A stretch of 64,000 nt of DNA from RPQJ01 sp963778185 (GTDB lineage: Bacteria > Pseudomonadota > Gammaproteobacteria > Steroidobacterales > Steroidobacteraceae): contig CAVZTF010000002.1 in the NCBI GenBank assembly GCA_963778185.1, positions 1 to 64,000 on the forward strand, in the 5' to 3' direction. The notes below the pieces were generated by a model, which was given only the letters and a program-made list of their open reading frames with translations, was not told the DNA's origin and searched no databases. A program made the translations under genes and the position numbers. The first letter of the stretch is position 1; every line of letters starts with the position of its first letter. Shown here piece by piece: positions 25,467-35,012 of the stretch.

Positions 25467-26296
25467 GGGTTCGATTCCTCGTAGGGCCGCGACTTGACCG
25501 CGGCGTCGATTTCCTTCATCACCTCGAGCAGCGACCGCATGCGGGCCAGCGGCCATGCATTGGGACCGTCCGACAGCGCCTTCGCGGGCTCGGGGTGGGT
25601 CTCCATGAACACGCCGGACACCCCCGCGGCGATCGCCGCGCGTGCGAGCACCGGCACGAACTCGCGCTGGCCGCCCGAGGCGCTGCCCTGCCCGCCCGGC
25701 AGCTGCACCGAGTGCGTCGCGTCGAACACCACGGGACAGCCTGTCTCGCGCATCACGGCGAGGCCCCGCATGTCGGTCACCAGGTTGTTGTAGCCGAAGC
25801 TGAAGCCACGCTCGCAGACCATGATCTGCTCATTGCCCGTGGAGCGCGCCTTCTCGACCACGTTGCGCATTTCCCACGGCGAGAGGAACTGGCCCTTCTT
25901 GATGTTGACCGGCTTGCCCTGCGAGGCAGCGGACAGGATGAAGTTGGTCTGGCGGCAGAGGAACGCGGGCGTCTGCAGCACGTCGACCACCGCGGCCACC
26001 TCGGCCATGGGCGTGTCCTCGTGCACGTCGGTCAGTACCGGCACGCCGACCTGCCGGCGCACCTGAGCGAGGATCCTCAGGCCCTGCTCGAGTCCCGGGC
26101 CGCGGAAGCTCGCCTTGGAGGAGCGGTTGGCCTTGTCGAAGGACGCCTTGAAGACGTACGGAATGCCGAGCTCGCGCGTGATCTCCTTCATGCGCCCGGC
26201 CACGTCGATGACCAGCGCCTCGCTCTCGATGACGCACGGCCCCGCGATCAGGAAGAACGGCCGCGCGGGCCCGACCTCGAATCCGCAGAGCTTCAT
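25463..26296 (-). CDS. kdsA: 3-deoxy-8-phosphooctulonate (KDO-8-P) synthase
   Basis: The 277-residue enzyme condenses PEP with arabinose 5-phosphate for lipopolysaccharide core synthesis. Conserved segments are FFLIAGPCVIESE, FKASFDKANRSSKASFRGPG, VLTDVHEDTPMAEV, NIKKGQFLSPWEMRNVVEK and VFDATHSVQLPGG. It overlaps pyrG upstream and eno downstream by 4 nt each. It provides KDO for the lipid A genes further along the window. Confidence 0.96.
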   Translation of the reverse strand: MKLCGFEVGPARPFFLIAGPCVIESEALVIDVAGRMKEITRELGIPYVFKASFDKANRSSKASFRGPGLEQGLRILAQVRRQVGVPVLTDVHEDTPMAEVAAVVDVLQTPAFLCRQTNFILSAASQGKPVNIKKGQFLSPWEMRNVVEKARSTGNEQIMVCERGFSFGYNNLVTDMRGLAVMRETGCPVVFDATHSVQLPGGQGSASGGQREFVPVLARAAIAAGVSGVFMETHPEPAKALSDGPNAWPLARMRSLLEVMKEIDAAVKSRPYEESNP

Positions 26297-27939
26297 GCGC
26301 CTGCCGCAACCGGCAGCTCGGCCGCGCGGTGGTCACGCGCTGCGCGGATGAAGCCCGTGAAGAGCGGATGACCGTCGCGCGGCGTGGAGCGGAACTCGGG
26401 GTGGTACTGGCTCGCGACGAAGAACGGGTGCTGTGGCAGCTCCACGATCTCGACCAGGCCGTCGCGCGAGAACCCTGAGAAGCGCAGCCCGGCGTTCATC
26501 AGCCTCTGCAGGTAGGTGTTGTTGAACTCGTAGCGGTGGCGGTGACGCTCGCGGATCACGTCCGCGCCATAGATGGCGGCGGCCAGCGAGCCGTGTGACA
26601 CGCGCACCTCCTGCGCGCCAAGGCGCATGGTGCCGCCGAGGTTCGACCGGTCGTCGCGCGCCTCGACCGTGCCCTTCTGGTCCTGCCACTCGGTGATGAG
26701 CGCGATGACCGGATGCGGGCTCGCGCGGTTGAACTCCGTGCTGTGGGCGCCCTCGAGGCCCGCGACGTTGCGCGCGAACTCGATGATGGCGAGCTGCATG
26801 CCGAGGCAGATGCCGAGGTAGGGCACGCCGTGCTCGCGGGCGTAGCGCACCGCCTGGATCTTGCCTTCGATGCCGCGCTCGCCGAACCCGCCGGGCACGA
26901 GGATCGCGTCCATGCCGCGCAGGCAGTCGGTGCCGTGCTTCTCGACGTCGGTCGCTTCGATGAAGTTGAGCTTCACGCGCGTGCGCGTGCGCAGGCCCGC
27001 GTGCATCAGCGCCTCGCAGAGCGAGATGTAGGCATCCTTGAGGTTGACGTACTTGCCGACGATTGCGATGTCCGCCGAGAGGTCGGGGCTCGCCTTTGCC
27101 GCCACGACCTGTTGCCACTCCTTGAGATCCGCCGGCGGCGCCGTAATGCCGAGTTTCTCGCAGACGATCGCGTCGAGCGATTGCTCGTGCAGCAGCAGCG
27201 GGATCCTGTAGATGTCGTCGGCATCCACCGCGGAGAACACCGCGCGCTCCTCGACGTTGGTGAACAGCGCGATCTTGCGCCGCTGCTCCGGCGGCAAGGG
27301 GTCCTTGCAGCGGCACAGCAGCACGTCCGGCTGGATGCCGATCGAGCGCAATTCCTTCACCGAGTGCTGCGTGGGCTTGGTCTTGATCTCGCCCGAGGTC
27401 GCGATGTAGGGGATCAGCGTCAGGTGCATGTAGAGCACGTTGTTGCGACCCATCTCGACGCCGAGCTGGCGGATGGCCTCGAGGAACGGCAGCGATTCGA
27501 TGTCACCCACCGTGCCGCCGATCTCGACCATGCAGACGTCGGCGTCGCCGGCGCCCCGGCGGATGCAGTGCTTGATCTCGTCGGTGATGTGCGGGATCAC
27601 CTGTACCGTGGCGCCGAGGTAATCGCCTCGCCGCTCCTTGGCGATCACATTCTCGTAGATCCGACCGGTGGTGAAGTTGCTGCTCCGCCCCGTGGTGGTG
27701 CGCACGAAGCGCTCGTAGTGGCCGAGGTCGAGGTCGGTCTCGGTGCCGTCGTCGGTGACGAAGACCTCGCCGTGCTGGAACGGGCTCATGGTGCCCGGGT
27801 CCACGTTGATGTACGGGTCGAGCTTGACGAGCGTCACCTTGAGGCCGCGCGCCTCGAGGACCGCCCCCAGGGACGCGGCCGCGATGCCCTTCCCCAGCGA
27901 GGAAACGACGCCGCCGGTCACGCAGATGAATTTGGTCAT
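26293..27939 (-). CDS. pyrG: CTP synthase
   Basis: The 548-residue enzyme has an N-terminal synthetase domain (MTKFICVTGGVVSSLGKGIA, P-loop at about 10-20; DLDLGHYERFV; VEIGGTVGDIESLPFLEAIRQ) and a C-terminal class I glutamine amidotransferase domain with the nucleophile cysteine in YLGICLGMQLAIIEFAR and the catalytic His/Glu in QYHPEF. A longer open frame upstream is not coding; ATG at 27939 gives the invariant start. It begins the pyrG-kdsA-eno-ftsB-ispD-ispF leftward string. Confidence 0.97.
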   Translation of the reverse strand: MTKFICVTGGVVSSLGKGIAAASLGAVLEARGLKVTLVKLDPYINVDPGTMSPFQHGEVFVTDDGTETDLDLGHYERFVRTTTGRSSNFTTGRIYENVIAKERRGDYLGATVQVIPHITDEIKHCIRRGAGDADVCMVEIGGTVGDIESLPFLEAIRQLGVEMGRNNVLYMHLTLIPYIATSGEIKTKPTQHSVKELRSIGIQPDVLLCRCKDPLPPEQRRKIALFTNVEERAVFSAVDADDIYRIPLLLHEQSLDAIVCEKLGITAPPADLKEWQQVVAAKASPDLSADIAIVGKYVNLKDAYISLCEALMHAGLRTRTRVKLNFIEATDVEKHGTDCLRGMDAILVPGGFGERGIEGKIQAVRYAREHGVPYLGICLGMQLAIIEFARNVAGLEGAHSTEFNRASPHPVIALITEWQDQKGTVEARDDRSNLGGTMRLGAQEVRVSHGSLAAAIYGADVIRERHRHRYEFNNTYLQRLMNAGLRFSGFSRDGLVEIVELPQHPFFVASQYHPEFRSTPRDGHPLFTGFIRAARDHRAAELPVAAGA

Positions 27940-27979
27940 GGAAGCCACCGTCGCAGGAGAAGCACGACGGGAGAACAGT

Positions 27980-29377
27980 CTATCGTAACGGACCCATTCC
28001 GGCCACTTCGCCGCGCGCGAGTACCTCGGCTTGCGTGAGCGCGGGCCGCCCGGCCCAGGCGACCCGCCAGGACGGCTCGTCCGGGCCTGCCGAGTACACG
28101 CCGCCATACGCGATATCACCGATGGCGGCGATCTCTCCATCGATACGGACGAGCGGAATCTGCTCGCGTCGCCACGGCAGGATGCCTCGTTCCTGCAGCC
28201 ATTTGCGCAGCGGGCGACGATGTGCGGCGGCCGACGACCGGAAGGTCTCGCCGCCCTGCCGCGTGCCTACCTGCAGGACGGCCGGGAGTCCCGCGCGCCT
28301 GAGTCCCGCGCCCACCGCCGGCACGAGCTCGAGCCGGCCCAGGTTGCCGAGTTCGAAGACCGTGCCGACGGACCAGTCGCCGGCCGGGACCGTAACGGCA
28401 ACCTCGGCCCTCGTCGTCGCGTGGAGATGCTGCCGGTAGCGATGGACGCAGGCGCCAGGCCAGTCGCTGGTGGGAATGCGATCGTGCGCCGACTCGAGCA
28501 TGTCGTGCCGGAGCGCCGCCAGGGTGCGCTCCGACGGCACGGGCAGCCCGCGGCCACGCAGCCACGCGCGCAGGACCAGGTTCTGGCGCGGCGGAGGCAG
28601 CGCTCCGAGCGCCGCGATCGACAGCGCCTCGCCACGCACGACTGCGGCAAGATCCGCCGCCGCCAGCGCGGACTCGATGGCGATCGCCTCCGCCGCCTGG
28701 CCCGCGACCCGGCCCACCGTGCGGGCGGCGGCCGGCCAGCGGCGCCGGATGGCCGGCAGGACCTCCTGCCGCAGGTAGTTGCGATCGAACCGCGTATCGC
28801 GATTGGACGGGTCCTCGAGCCACGCGAGCCCTTGCGCCCCGCCCCAGTCGAGCAGTTCGTCACGCGTGAAGCCGAGCAGCGGGCGCGCGTGCCAGCCGTC
28901 GGCGAACGCCGATACGCGCGCCATTCCCGCGACGGCGCGCAATCCGCCACCGCGCAGCCACTGCAGCAGGATGCCCTCGAGCTGGTCGTCCGCATGGTGC
29001 GCGGTGAGCAGGACCTCGCGCGCATTGAGTCCCGCCGCGAGGGCTGCGTAGCGCGCGCCCCGGGCCGCCGCCTCGGGACTCTCGCCCGGCTGGTGCCGGG
29101 CATCCACCGCCACCTGCGCGCACGGCACCCCGAGACTCGCCGCCAGTCGTCCGCAGGCGTCGGCCCAGTCCCCCGCGTCCGCGTGCAGGCCGTGGTTCAC
29201 GTGGATCGCGCGCAGCGGCGGCAGGCTGCTCGTCCCACGCAGCCGTGCCAGCGCCGCGAGGAGCACCGTGGAGTCGAGCCCGCCGCTCAAGGCGACGCAG
29301 ATTCCCGCGGGAGCCCGCTCGAGTGCGCCAAGGCACTGCTCGAGCACCCCGGACAACCGCAAGGGATCGAAGGCCAC
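27980..29377 (-). CDS. tilS: tRNA(Ile)-lysidine synthase
   Basis: The 465-residue N-type ATP pyrophosphatase modifies the wobble C of tRNA-Ile2. The PP-loop is ICVALSGGLDSTVLL (SGGLDST at 31-37), followed by IHVNHGLHADAGDWADAC, LTAHHADDQLEGILLQWLRG and the all-helical plus C-terminal TilS domains (ETFRSSAAAHRRPLRKWLQE). A GTG at 29377 is preferred because it starts directly at the domain and leaves 7 nt to accA; upstream codons run into accA. No ATG is available nearby. Confidence 0.93.
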   Translation of the reverse strand: MAFDPLRLSGVLEQCLGALERAPAGICVALSGGLDSTVLLAALARLRGTSSLPPLRAIHVNHGLHADAGDWADACGRLAASLGVPCAQVAVDARHQPGESPEAAARGARYAALAAGLNAREVLLTAHHADDQLEGILLQWLRGGGLRAVAGMARVSAFADGWHARPLLGFTRDELLDWGGAQGLAWLEDPSNRDTRFDRNYLRQEVLPAIRRRWPAAARTVGRVAGQAAEAIAIESALAAADLAAVVRGEALSIAALGALPPPRQNLVLRAWLRGRGLPVPSERTLAALRHDMLESAHDRIPTSDWPGACVHRYRQHLHATTRAEVAVTVPAGDWSVGTVFELGNLGRLELVPAVGAGLRRAGLPAVLQVGTRQGGETFRSSAAAHRRPLRKWLQERGILPWRREQIPLVRIDGEIAAIGDIAYGGVYSAGPDEPSWRVAWAGRPALTQAEVLARGEVAGMGPLR

Positions 29378-29384
29378 CTGCGGA

Positions 29385-30344
29385 TCAGCCGGCGTTATAC
29401 ACGCCCTGTGCACGCAGCCGGGCGTAGCGCCGTTCCAGCAGTTCAGGCGCGGGCTGTGCTTCGACTTCACCGAGATGACGGAGCAACGCTTCCTTCAGCA
29501 CGTCGGCCATCGAGTGCGGATCGCGGTGCGCGCCGCCGAGCGGCTCCTTCAGCACCTCGTCGACGAGGCCGAACTTGCTCAGGCGCTCGGCGGTGATGCC
29601 CATCGCCTCCGCCGCCAGTTCCTTCTTCTCGGCGCTCTTCCACAGGATCGACGCGCAGCCTTCGGGCGAGATCACGGAGTAGACGCTGTACTGCAGCATG
29701 ATCAGACGGTCGCACACGCCGATGGCAAGTGCCCCGCCCGAACCGCCCTCGCCGATGACGACCGTGATCACCGGCACCTCGAGCGTCGACATCTCGAACA
29801 GGTTGCGGGCGATGGCCTCGCTCTGGTTGCGCTCCTCCGAGCCGATGCCCGGATAGGCGCCCGGCGTGTCGATGAGCGTCACCAGCGGCAGGTGGAAGCG
29901 CTCCGCCATCTTCATGAGCCTGAGCGCCTTGCGGTAGCCCTCGGGCTTCGGCATGCCGTAGTTGCGCCGCACCCGCTCCTTGGTGTCGCGCCCCTTCTGG
30001 TGGCCGATGAGCATGATCGCCTTGCCGCCGAGCCGCGCGAGCCCGCCCACGATGGCATGGTCGTCGGCGTGCATGCGGTCGCCGTGCAGCTCGTGGAACT
30101 CGTCGCAGATCGCCGTCGCGTAGTCGAGCGTGTACGGGCGCAGCGGATGCCGCGCGAGCTGCGCCACCTGCCAGGGCGTCAGGTTCGCGAAAATGCTGTT
30201 CGTCAGCGCCCGGCTCTTGGCCCTGAGGCGCGCAATCTCCTCGCCGATGTTCACCTCGGCATCGGACGAGACGAACCTGAGCTCGTCGATCCGCGCCTCG
30301 AGCTCGGCGATCGGCTGCTCGAAATCCAGGAAGCTTAGTGCCAT
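29385..30344 (-). CDS. accA: Acetyl-CoA carboxylase carboxyltransferase, alpha subunit
   Basis: The 319-residue subunit works with AccD to make malonyl-CoA. Typical segments are MALSFLDFEQPIAELEARID at the start, DYATAICDEFHELHGDR, GHQKGRDTKERVRRNYGMPK, LIDTPGAYPGIGSEERNQSE, VIGEGGSGGALAIGVCDR and SVISPEGCASILWK. The ATG at 30344 is standard; the frame upstream reads through a palindromic repeat and is not coding. It is separated from dnaE by a 476-nt gap with two palindromic elements, so it may have its own promoter. Confidence 0.96.
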   Translation of the reverse strand: MALSFLDFEQPIAELEARIDELRFVSSDAEVNIGEEIARLRAKSRALTNSIFANLTPWQVAQLARHPLRPYTLDYATAICDEFHELHGDRMHADDHAIVGGLARLGGKAIMLIGHQKGRDTKERVRRNYGMPKPEGYRKALRLMKMAERFHLPLVTLIDTPGAYPGIGSEERNQSEAIARNLFEMSTLEVPVITVVIGEGGSGGALAIGVCDRLIMLQYSVYSVISPEGCASILWKSAEKKELAAEAMGITAERLSKFGLVDEVLKEPLGGAHRDPHSMADVLKEALLRHLGEVEAQPAPELLERRYARLRAQGVYNAG

Positions 30345-30406
30345 GGGCGCCGAGGATGCCGCACGCCGGGCTTTTCGCGCAAATTCGTTTCGCCGTCGTT
30401 GGTATC

Positions 30407-30532
30407 GGCCGTGTGGGGCGGGTCCGGGCCTCGTTCGACGGGACGCCGTGGATCGGTCCCTGGACGCTCCGGGCGCGCCGTCCATGGCGCGCACGGCCCG
30501 TCAGACGAGACCCGGACCCACCCCACACCGCC
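30407..30532 (+). repeat. Palindromic element, copy A (accA-dnaE gap)
   Basis: A 126-bp element: left arm 30407-30442, core 30443-30496, right arm 30497-30532. The 36-nt arms pair with about five mismatches (GTGTGGGG...GGGTCCGGG against its complement). The core contains TCCCTGGACGCTCCGGGCGC and CGTCCATGGCGCGCACGG. The core is shared with copies B, C and D; the arm sequence is not. This copy has the most diverged core (GTGGATCGG in place of GTGAATCCA). Confidence 0.85.
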
Positions 30533-30660
30533 GAATTTCGCGAACGCGTCGGCTTCGCGCCAGGCGCTTTGGCCTGCGGCACAGGAGCCACGCGAGTGTG
30601 AATCCAGCGTCGAGGCGCAGCTGGAACGCGATCGTGCGTCAGCGCGACCATGGGCACGGA

Positions 30661-30784
30661 GGGCGACGCTCCGCGTCGGGAGGCGTTCGGCCGGGCCGTG
30701 CGCGGCATGGACGCCGCGCCCGGAGCCTCCAGGGATGGATTCACGGCGTCCCGGCCGAACGCCTCCCGCCGCGGAGCGTCGCCC
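30661..30784 (-). repeat. Palindromic element, copy B (accA-dnaE gap)
   Basis: A 124-bp element in the opposite orientation to copy A. The 35-nt arms (30661-30695 and 30750-30784, beginning GGGCGACGCTCCGCG) pair with one mismatch. The core (30696-30749) reads, on the minus strand, GTGAATCCATCCCTGGAGGC then TCCGGGCGCGGCGTCCATG and CCGCGCACGG. It ends 37 nt before the dnaE stop, so in the dnaE message it would form a very stable hairpin just after the gene. Confidence 0.88.
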
Positions 30785-30820
30785 GACCGGTGGCAGTGAG
30801 AGACGGGCCAGTGAGCGAAA

Positions 30821-33800
30821 TCAGCTTTCGAGCCGCGGCGCGTACACGAGCTCGACGCCCTCGCGCCCGACGATCTGCACGAGCCGCTCGACGAGGTCCC
30901 GCGTCGGACGCACCGTCCAGTCCTCGCCGAACTGCAGGTAGGCCGCGGCATCGTCGCATCGGTAGCGGACGGCGACCGAGCAGCGGCCGCCCCTGCTGGG
31001 GCGCAACGCGTGTTCGATCGCCGCGACGAGCTTGCGGGCGTCGCCGTTGCGACTCGCCTCGGGCCAGCTCAGCACCAGTCGCCGCGCGTACTGCTCGCGC
31101 GCCTGGTCAACGTCGAGGAAGCGTTTTGCGGTGAGCCGCCAGTCCTCGATGAAGTCGTCCCAGCGCAGCGCGCCGTCCACCACCAGGATCGCGTCCCTCG
31201 CGATCAGCGCGCGGAACTGCTGGTAGGTGTCCTCGAACATGGTCACCTCGAGGCGGCCGCTGCGATCGTCAAGCACCAGGTCCGTGCGGCCGCCGCGTTT
31301 GCGCACCTCGAGCACCAGCCCGGCGATCGTCACGTTGCGGCCCGGCCCGCGCCAGCCGCCCTCGTTCGATCCCACGGGCCGCGCACCCCCCACGTCGGCG
31401 ATGCGGCCGCTGGTGATGGGCCGCAGCTCCTTCTCGTACTCGGTGATCGGGTGACCGGTGAGGTACAGTCCCAGCGTCTCTCTCTCGCCCGCGAGTCGCA
31501 CGGCCTCGCTCCACTCGGGCAGGCACTCGCGCAGTTCCATCGGCTGCGCCGCAGCAGCCGCCGGCGACTGCGCGATGCCGAAAAGATCTTCCTGTCCCGC
31601 GGCCGCGGCGCGCGAGCTCTGGTCGGCCGCCTGCATCGCGCCCGGCAGCTGGTGCATCAGCGTCGCGCGGTTCCCGCCGAACGAGTCCATGGCGCCCGAA
31701 CGCACCAGTGCCTCGAGGACGCGGCGGTTGACGCGGTTGAGGTCCAGGCGCCGGCAGAGGTCGCGGATGTCGCGGAAACGACCGCCCGCGGCGCGTTCGA
31801 CCAGCATGTTCTCGACCGCCGCCTGCCCGACGCCCTTGATCGCGCCGAGGCCATAGCGGATCGCCTTCGGGCCAGACACCGTGAACATGTACCGCGACTC
31901 GTTGACGTCCGGCGGCTCGACCTCGAGCGCCATGCGATTGCACTCGTCGATGATGGTCACGACCTTGTCGGTCTTGTCCATGTCCGAGGACAGCACGGCC
32001 GCCATGAACGCCGCCGGACAGTGGGTCTTGAGCCACGCCGTCTGGTACGAAAGCACCGCGTAGGCGGCCGAGTGCGACTTGTTGAAGCCGTAGCCCGCGA
32101 ACTTCTCCATCAGGTCGAAGATGTGCGCCGCAGTTGCCTCGCCGACGCCGCGCGCCACCGCTCCCTCGACGAAGACGGAGCGCTGCTGCGCCATCTCCTC
32201 GGCCTTCTTCTTGCCCATGGCGCGGCGCAGCAGGTCGGCGCCTCCGAGCGTGTAGCCCGCCAGCACCTGCGCGATCTGCATCACCTGCTCCTGGTACAGG
32301 ATGACGCCGTAGGTGGACTGCAGGACAGGCTTGAGGTCCGGGTGCAGGTAGTCGACCTGCTGGCCGGTCCTGTCGTGCTTGCGGCTGATGAAGTCGTCGA
32401 CCATGCCGGACTGCAGCGGACCGGGGCGGAACAGCGCCACCAGCGCCACGATGTCGTCGAAGCAGTCGGGCTGCAGGCGGCGGATCAAGTCCTTCATGCC
32501 GCGCGATTCGAGCTGGAAGACGGCGGTCGTCTCGCAGCGCTTGAGCAGCGCGTAGGTCTGCGGGTCCTCCATCGGCAGGGCCGCCATGTCGAGCGGGGCC
32601 TCGCCGCGCGCGGCGTGCTCCGCATTGATGGTGCGCACCGCCCAGTCGATGATGGTGAGCGTGCGCAGCCCGAGGAAGTCGAACTTGACGAGCCCGGCCG
32701 CCTCCACGTCGTCCTTGTCGAACTGCGTGACGACGCTCGTGCTGCCCTCTTCGCAGTACAGCGGGGCGAAGTCGGTGAGCACCGAGGGCGCGATGACGAC
32801 ACCGCCCGCGTGCGTGCCCGCATTGCGCACCAGGCCCTCGAGCTTGCGCGCCAGGTCGATGACCTCGCGCACGTCGTCCTCGTTCCGGTAGCGCTTGCGC
32901 AGCTCGTCCTCTTTCTCGAGGGCGGCGTCGAGCGTGATGCCGAGCTCGAACGGAATGAGCTTCGCGATGCTGTCGGCGAGTCCGTAGCTCAGGCCCAGCA
33001 CGCGCGCCACGTCGCGCACGACGGCCTTCGCGGCCATCGTCCCGTAGGTGATGATCTGCGAGACGCGCTCGCGCCCGTAACGCTCCGAGACGTAGTCGAT
33101 GACCCGGTCGCGGCCTTCCATGCAGAAGTCCACGTCGAAGTCGGGCATCGACACGCGCTCGGGGTTCAGGAAGCGCTCGAACAGCAGGTCGTAGCGCAGC
33201 GGGTCGAGGTCGGTGATGCCGAGGGCGTAAGCCACGAGCGAGCCCGCGCCGGAGCCACGGCCGGGACCCACCGGCACGCCGTTCTCGCGCGCCCAGCGGA
33301 TGAAGTCCGCGACGATGAGGAAATAGCCCGCGAAGCCCATCTGGCAGACGACGCCGAGCTCGGTGTCGAGGCGCGTGTCGTAGGGGCCGCGCTCGATCGG
33401 CGAGCCCGCGACGGCGCCGAACGACGCGAGTCGGGCCTCGAGCCCGGCCCGAGACTCGTCGCGCAGGTACTCCTCGGTCGTCCGTCCTCCCGGCACCGGG
33501 TAGGCGGGCAGCGACGGCTGGCCGAGCCGGATCTCGAGGTTCAGGCGCTTCGCGATCTCGACCGAGTTCTCGAGCGCCTCGGGCAGGTCGGCGAACAGCT
33601 TCGCCATCTCCTCGGGCGAGCGCAGGTGCTGCTCCTCGCTGTAGCGGCGCGGCCGCGCCGGGTCCGCGAGCAACGTACCCTCCTGGATGCAGACGCGCGC
33701 CTCGTGAGCCTCGAAGTCCTCGCGCGCGATGAACCGGACGTCGTTGGTCGCGACGACCGGCACGCCCTTCGCGATCGCGAGGTCGAGCGACCCGGCGATG

Positions 33801-34375
33801 CATTCCTCCTCGCCCGACCGCCCTGTGCGCTGCAGCTCGAGGTAGTAGCGGTCGCCGAACAGGCCGAGCCAGGCGTCGAGCGCCTGCGCGGCCTCGGCCC
33901 GCCGCCCCGCGACCAGGCAGCGGCCGACGTCGCCCTCGCGCGCACCGGAGAGCGCGATCAGACCCGCCGTGGTGTCCTTGTCGAGCCAGCCGCGCGCCAG
34001 CGTCGGACCGTGGCGGTCCTGCCCTTCGAGGTAGGCGCGTGTGACGAGCCGCGTCAGGTTCTTGTAGCCGCGCTCGTCCTGGCACAGCAGCAGCAGCCGG
34101 CTCGGCTCGGCGCGCTCGCCTTCCTCCCGCAGCAGCGCCTCGATGCCGACCAGCGGCTTCACGCCCTTCGACTGTGCCGCGCGGTAGAACTTCACCAGCG
34201 CGAAAAGGTTCGCCTGGTCGGTGAGCGCGACCGCTGGCATGCCGAGGCGGGCACAGGCGTCGATGAGACCCTCGCGAACCAGCGTGCCGCCGTCGTCGCG
34301 CTCGCTCTCGATGCGCACGACGCCGTCGACCAGCGAGTACTCCGTGTGCACGTGGAGGTGGACGAAACGCGCCAT
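30821..34375 (-). CDS. dnaE: DNA polymerase III alpha subunit
   Basis: The 1184-residue replicative polymerase has an N-terminal PHP domain (FVHLHVHTEYSLVDGVVR; LTDQANLFALVKFYRAAQSK). The palm carries catalytic aspartates D414 and D416 in SMPDFDVDFCMEGRD, and GPGRGSGAGSLVAYALGITD lies just before. The fingers, tandem HhH, OB fold (NVTIAGLVLEVRKRGGRTDL) and C-terminal tau-binding region follow. ATG at 34375 gives MARFVHLHVHTEY; the open frame upstream is a shadow of rnhB. It is the last gene of the rnhB-to-frr-side leftward string. Confidence 0.97.
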   Translation of the reverse strand: MARFVHLHVHTEYSLVDGVVRIESERDDGGTLVREGLIDACARLGMPAVALTDQANLFALVKFYRAAQSKGVKPLVGIEALLREEGERAEPSRLLLLCQDERGYKNLTRLVTRAYLEGQDRHGPTLARGWLDKDTTAGLIALSGAREGDVGRCLVAGRRAEAAQALDAWLGLFGDRYYLELQRTGRSGEEECIAGSLDLAIAKGVPVVATNDVRFIAREDFEAHEARVCIQEGTLLADPARPRRYSEEQHLRSPEEMAKLFADLPEALENSVEIAKRLNLEIRLGQPSLPAYPVPGGRTTEEYLRDESRAGLEARLASFGAVAGSPIERGPYDTRLDTELGVVCQMGFAGYFLIVADFIRWARENGVPVGPGRGSGAGSLVAYALGITDLDPLRYDLLFERFLNPERVSMPDFDVDFCMEGRDRVIDYVSERYGRERVSQIITYGTMAAKAVVRDVARVLGLSYGLADSIAKLIPFELGITLDAALEKEDELRKRYRNEDDVREVIDLARKLEGLVRNAGTHAGGVVIAPSVLTDFAPLYCEEGSTSVVTQFDKDDVEAAGLVKFDFLGLRTLTIIDWAVRTINAEHAARGEAPLDMAALPMEDPQTYALLKRCETTAVFQLESRGMKDLIRRLQPDCFDDIVALVALFRPGPLQSGMVDDFISRKHDRTGQQVDYLHPDLKPVLQSTYGVILYQEQVMQIAQVLAGYTLGGADLLRRAMGKKKAEEMAQQRSVFVEGAVARGVGEATAAHIFDLMEKFAGYGFNKSHSAAYAVLSYQTAWLKTHCPAAFMAAVLSSDMDKTDKVVTIIDECNRMALEVEPPDVNESRYMFTVSGPKAIRYGLGAIKGVGQAAVENMLVERAAGGRFRDIRDLCRRLDLNRVNRRVLEALVRSGAMDSFGGNRATLMHQLPGAMQAADQSSRAAAAGQEDLFGIAQSPAAAAAQPMELRECLPEWSEAVRLAGERETLGLYLTGHPITEYEKELRPITSGRIADVGGARPVGSNEGGWRGPGRNVTIAGLVLEVRKRGGRTDLVLDDRSGRLEVTMFEDTYQQFRALIARDAILVVDGALRWDDFIEDWRLTAKRFLDVDQAREQYARRLVLSWPEASRNGDARKLVAAIEHALRPSRGGRCSVAVRYRCDDAAAYLQFGEDWTVRPTRDLVERLVQIVGREGVELVYAPRLES

Positions 34376-34385
34376 GGTTTGGGAC

Positions 34386-35012
34386 TCAGCGAGGAAGGCA
34401 GGATTGTACCGGCGCGAAGCTGCGCCGGTGCACCGGCGACGGTCCGAGCCGCCGCAGGGCCGCCAGATGGGCCGCCGTCGGATATCCCTTGTGGCCGGCG
34501 AGGTCGTAGCCCGGGTAGCAGGCCTCGAGCCGCCCCATGAACTCGTCGCGGGCGACCTTGGCGAGGATCGACGCGGCACCCACGCTCGCCACCGTCGCAT
34601 CGCCCTTGACGACGGGCTCGGCCGTGCAGTGAAACCCGAGGCCGCGCAGGTCGGGACAGCGGTCGCCGTCGAAGATCACGTGCGCCGGCGCAACGCGCAG
34701 GGCAATGAGCGCGCGACGCATCGCCAGAAACGTCGCCTGCAGGATATTGAGCGCGTCGATCTCGGAGGCGTCCGCCCAGCCGAGGCCCCAGGCCAGGCTG
34801 CGCGCACGGATCTCGATCGACAGGGCCGCGCGACGCGCGGGCGACAGCGTTTTCGAGTCGGCCACTCCGGCGATCGGGCGCATGGCGTCCAGGACGACCG
34901 CCGCGGCGACCACCGGCCCGGCCAGAGGCCCGCGACCCGCTTCGTCCACGCCGGCGACCAGTCCGAGCGCGCGCCACTCGAATGCAGCCTGCGGACCCTC
35001 GCGCGCCTTCAT
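34386..35012 (-). CDS. rnhB: Ribonuclease HII
   Basis: The 208-residue enzyme cuts RNA in RNA-DNA hybrids and removes misincorporated ribonucleotides. The active-site DEAG is in LVAGVDEAGRGPLAGPVV (D23, E24), with further acids in HVIFDGDRCPDL and the block ASVGAASILAKVARDEFM. It starts at ATG 35012, overlapping the lpxB stop by 4 nt, and precedes dnaE by 10 nt. The order lpxB-rnhB-dnaE is typical of gammaproteobacteria. Confidence 0.95.
   Translation of the reverse strand: MKAREGPQAAFEWRALGLVAGVDEAGRGPLAGPVVAAAVVLDAMRPIAGVADSKTLSPARRAALSIEIRARSLAWGLGWADASEIDALNILQATFLAMRRALIALRVAPAHVIFDGDRCPDLRGLGFHCTAEPVVKGDATVASVGAASILAKVARDEFMGRLEACYPGYDLAGHKGYPTAAHLAALRRLGPSPVHRRSFAPVQSCLPR

Noticed and set aside
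30335..30526. Short proteins read from the palindromic elements (for example RAMDGAPG-containing frames at 30335-30526 and 53659-54154)
   Set aside because: These frames are translations of the repeat core and arms. The same peptide appears at each copy in different contexts, so they are repeat DNA, not genes.
31010..34540. A 1176-codon open frame on the plus strand opposite dnaE
   Set aside because: It is the GC-driven antisense shadow of dnaE: low-complexity, rich in Arg/His/Val, with no family features or ribosome binding site, while the leftward frame encodes complete DnaE.
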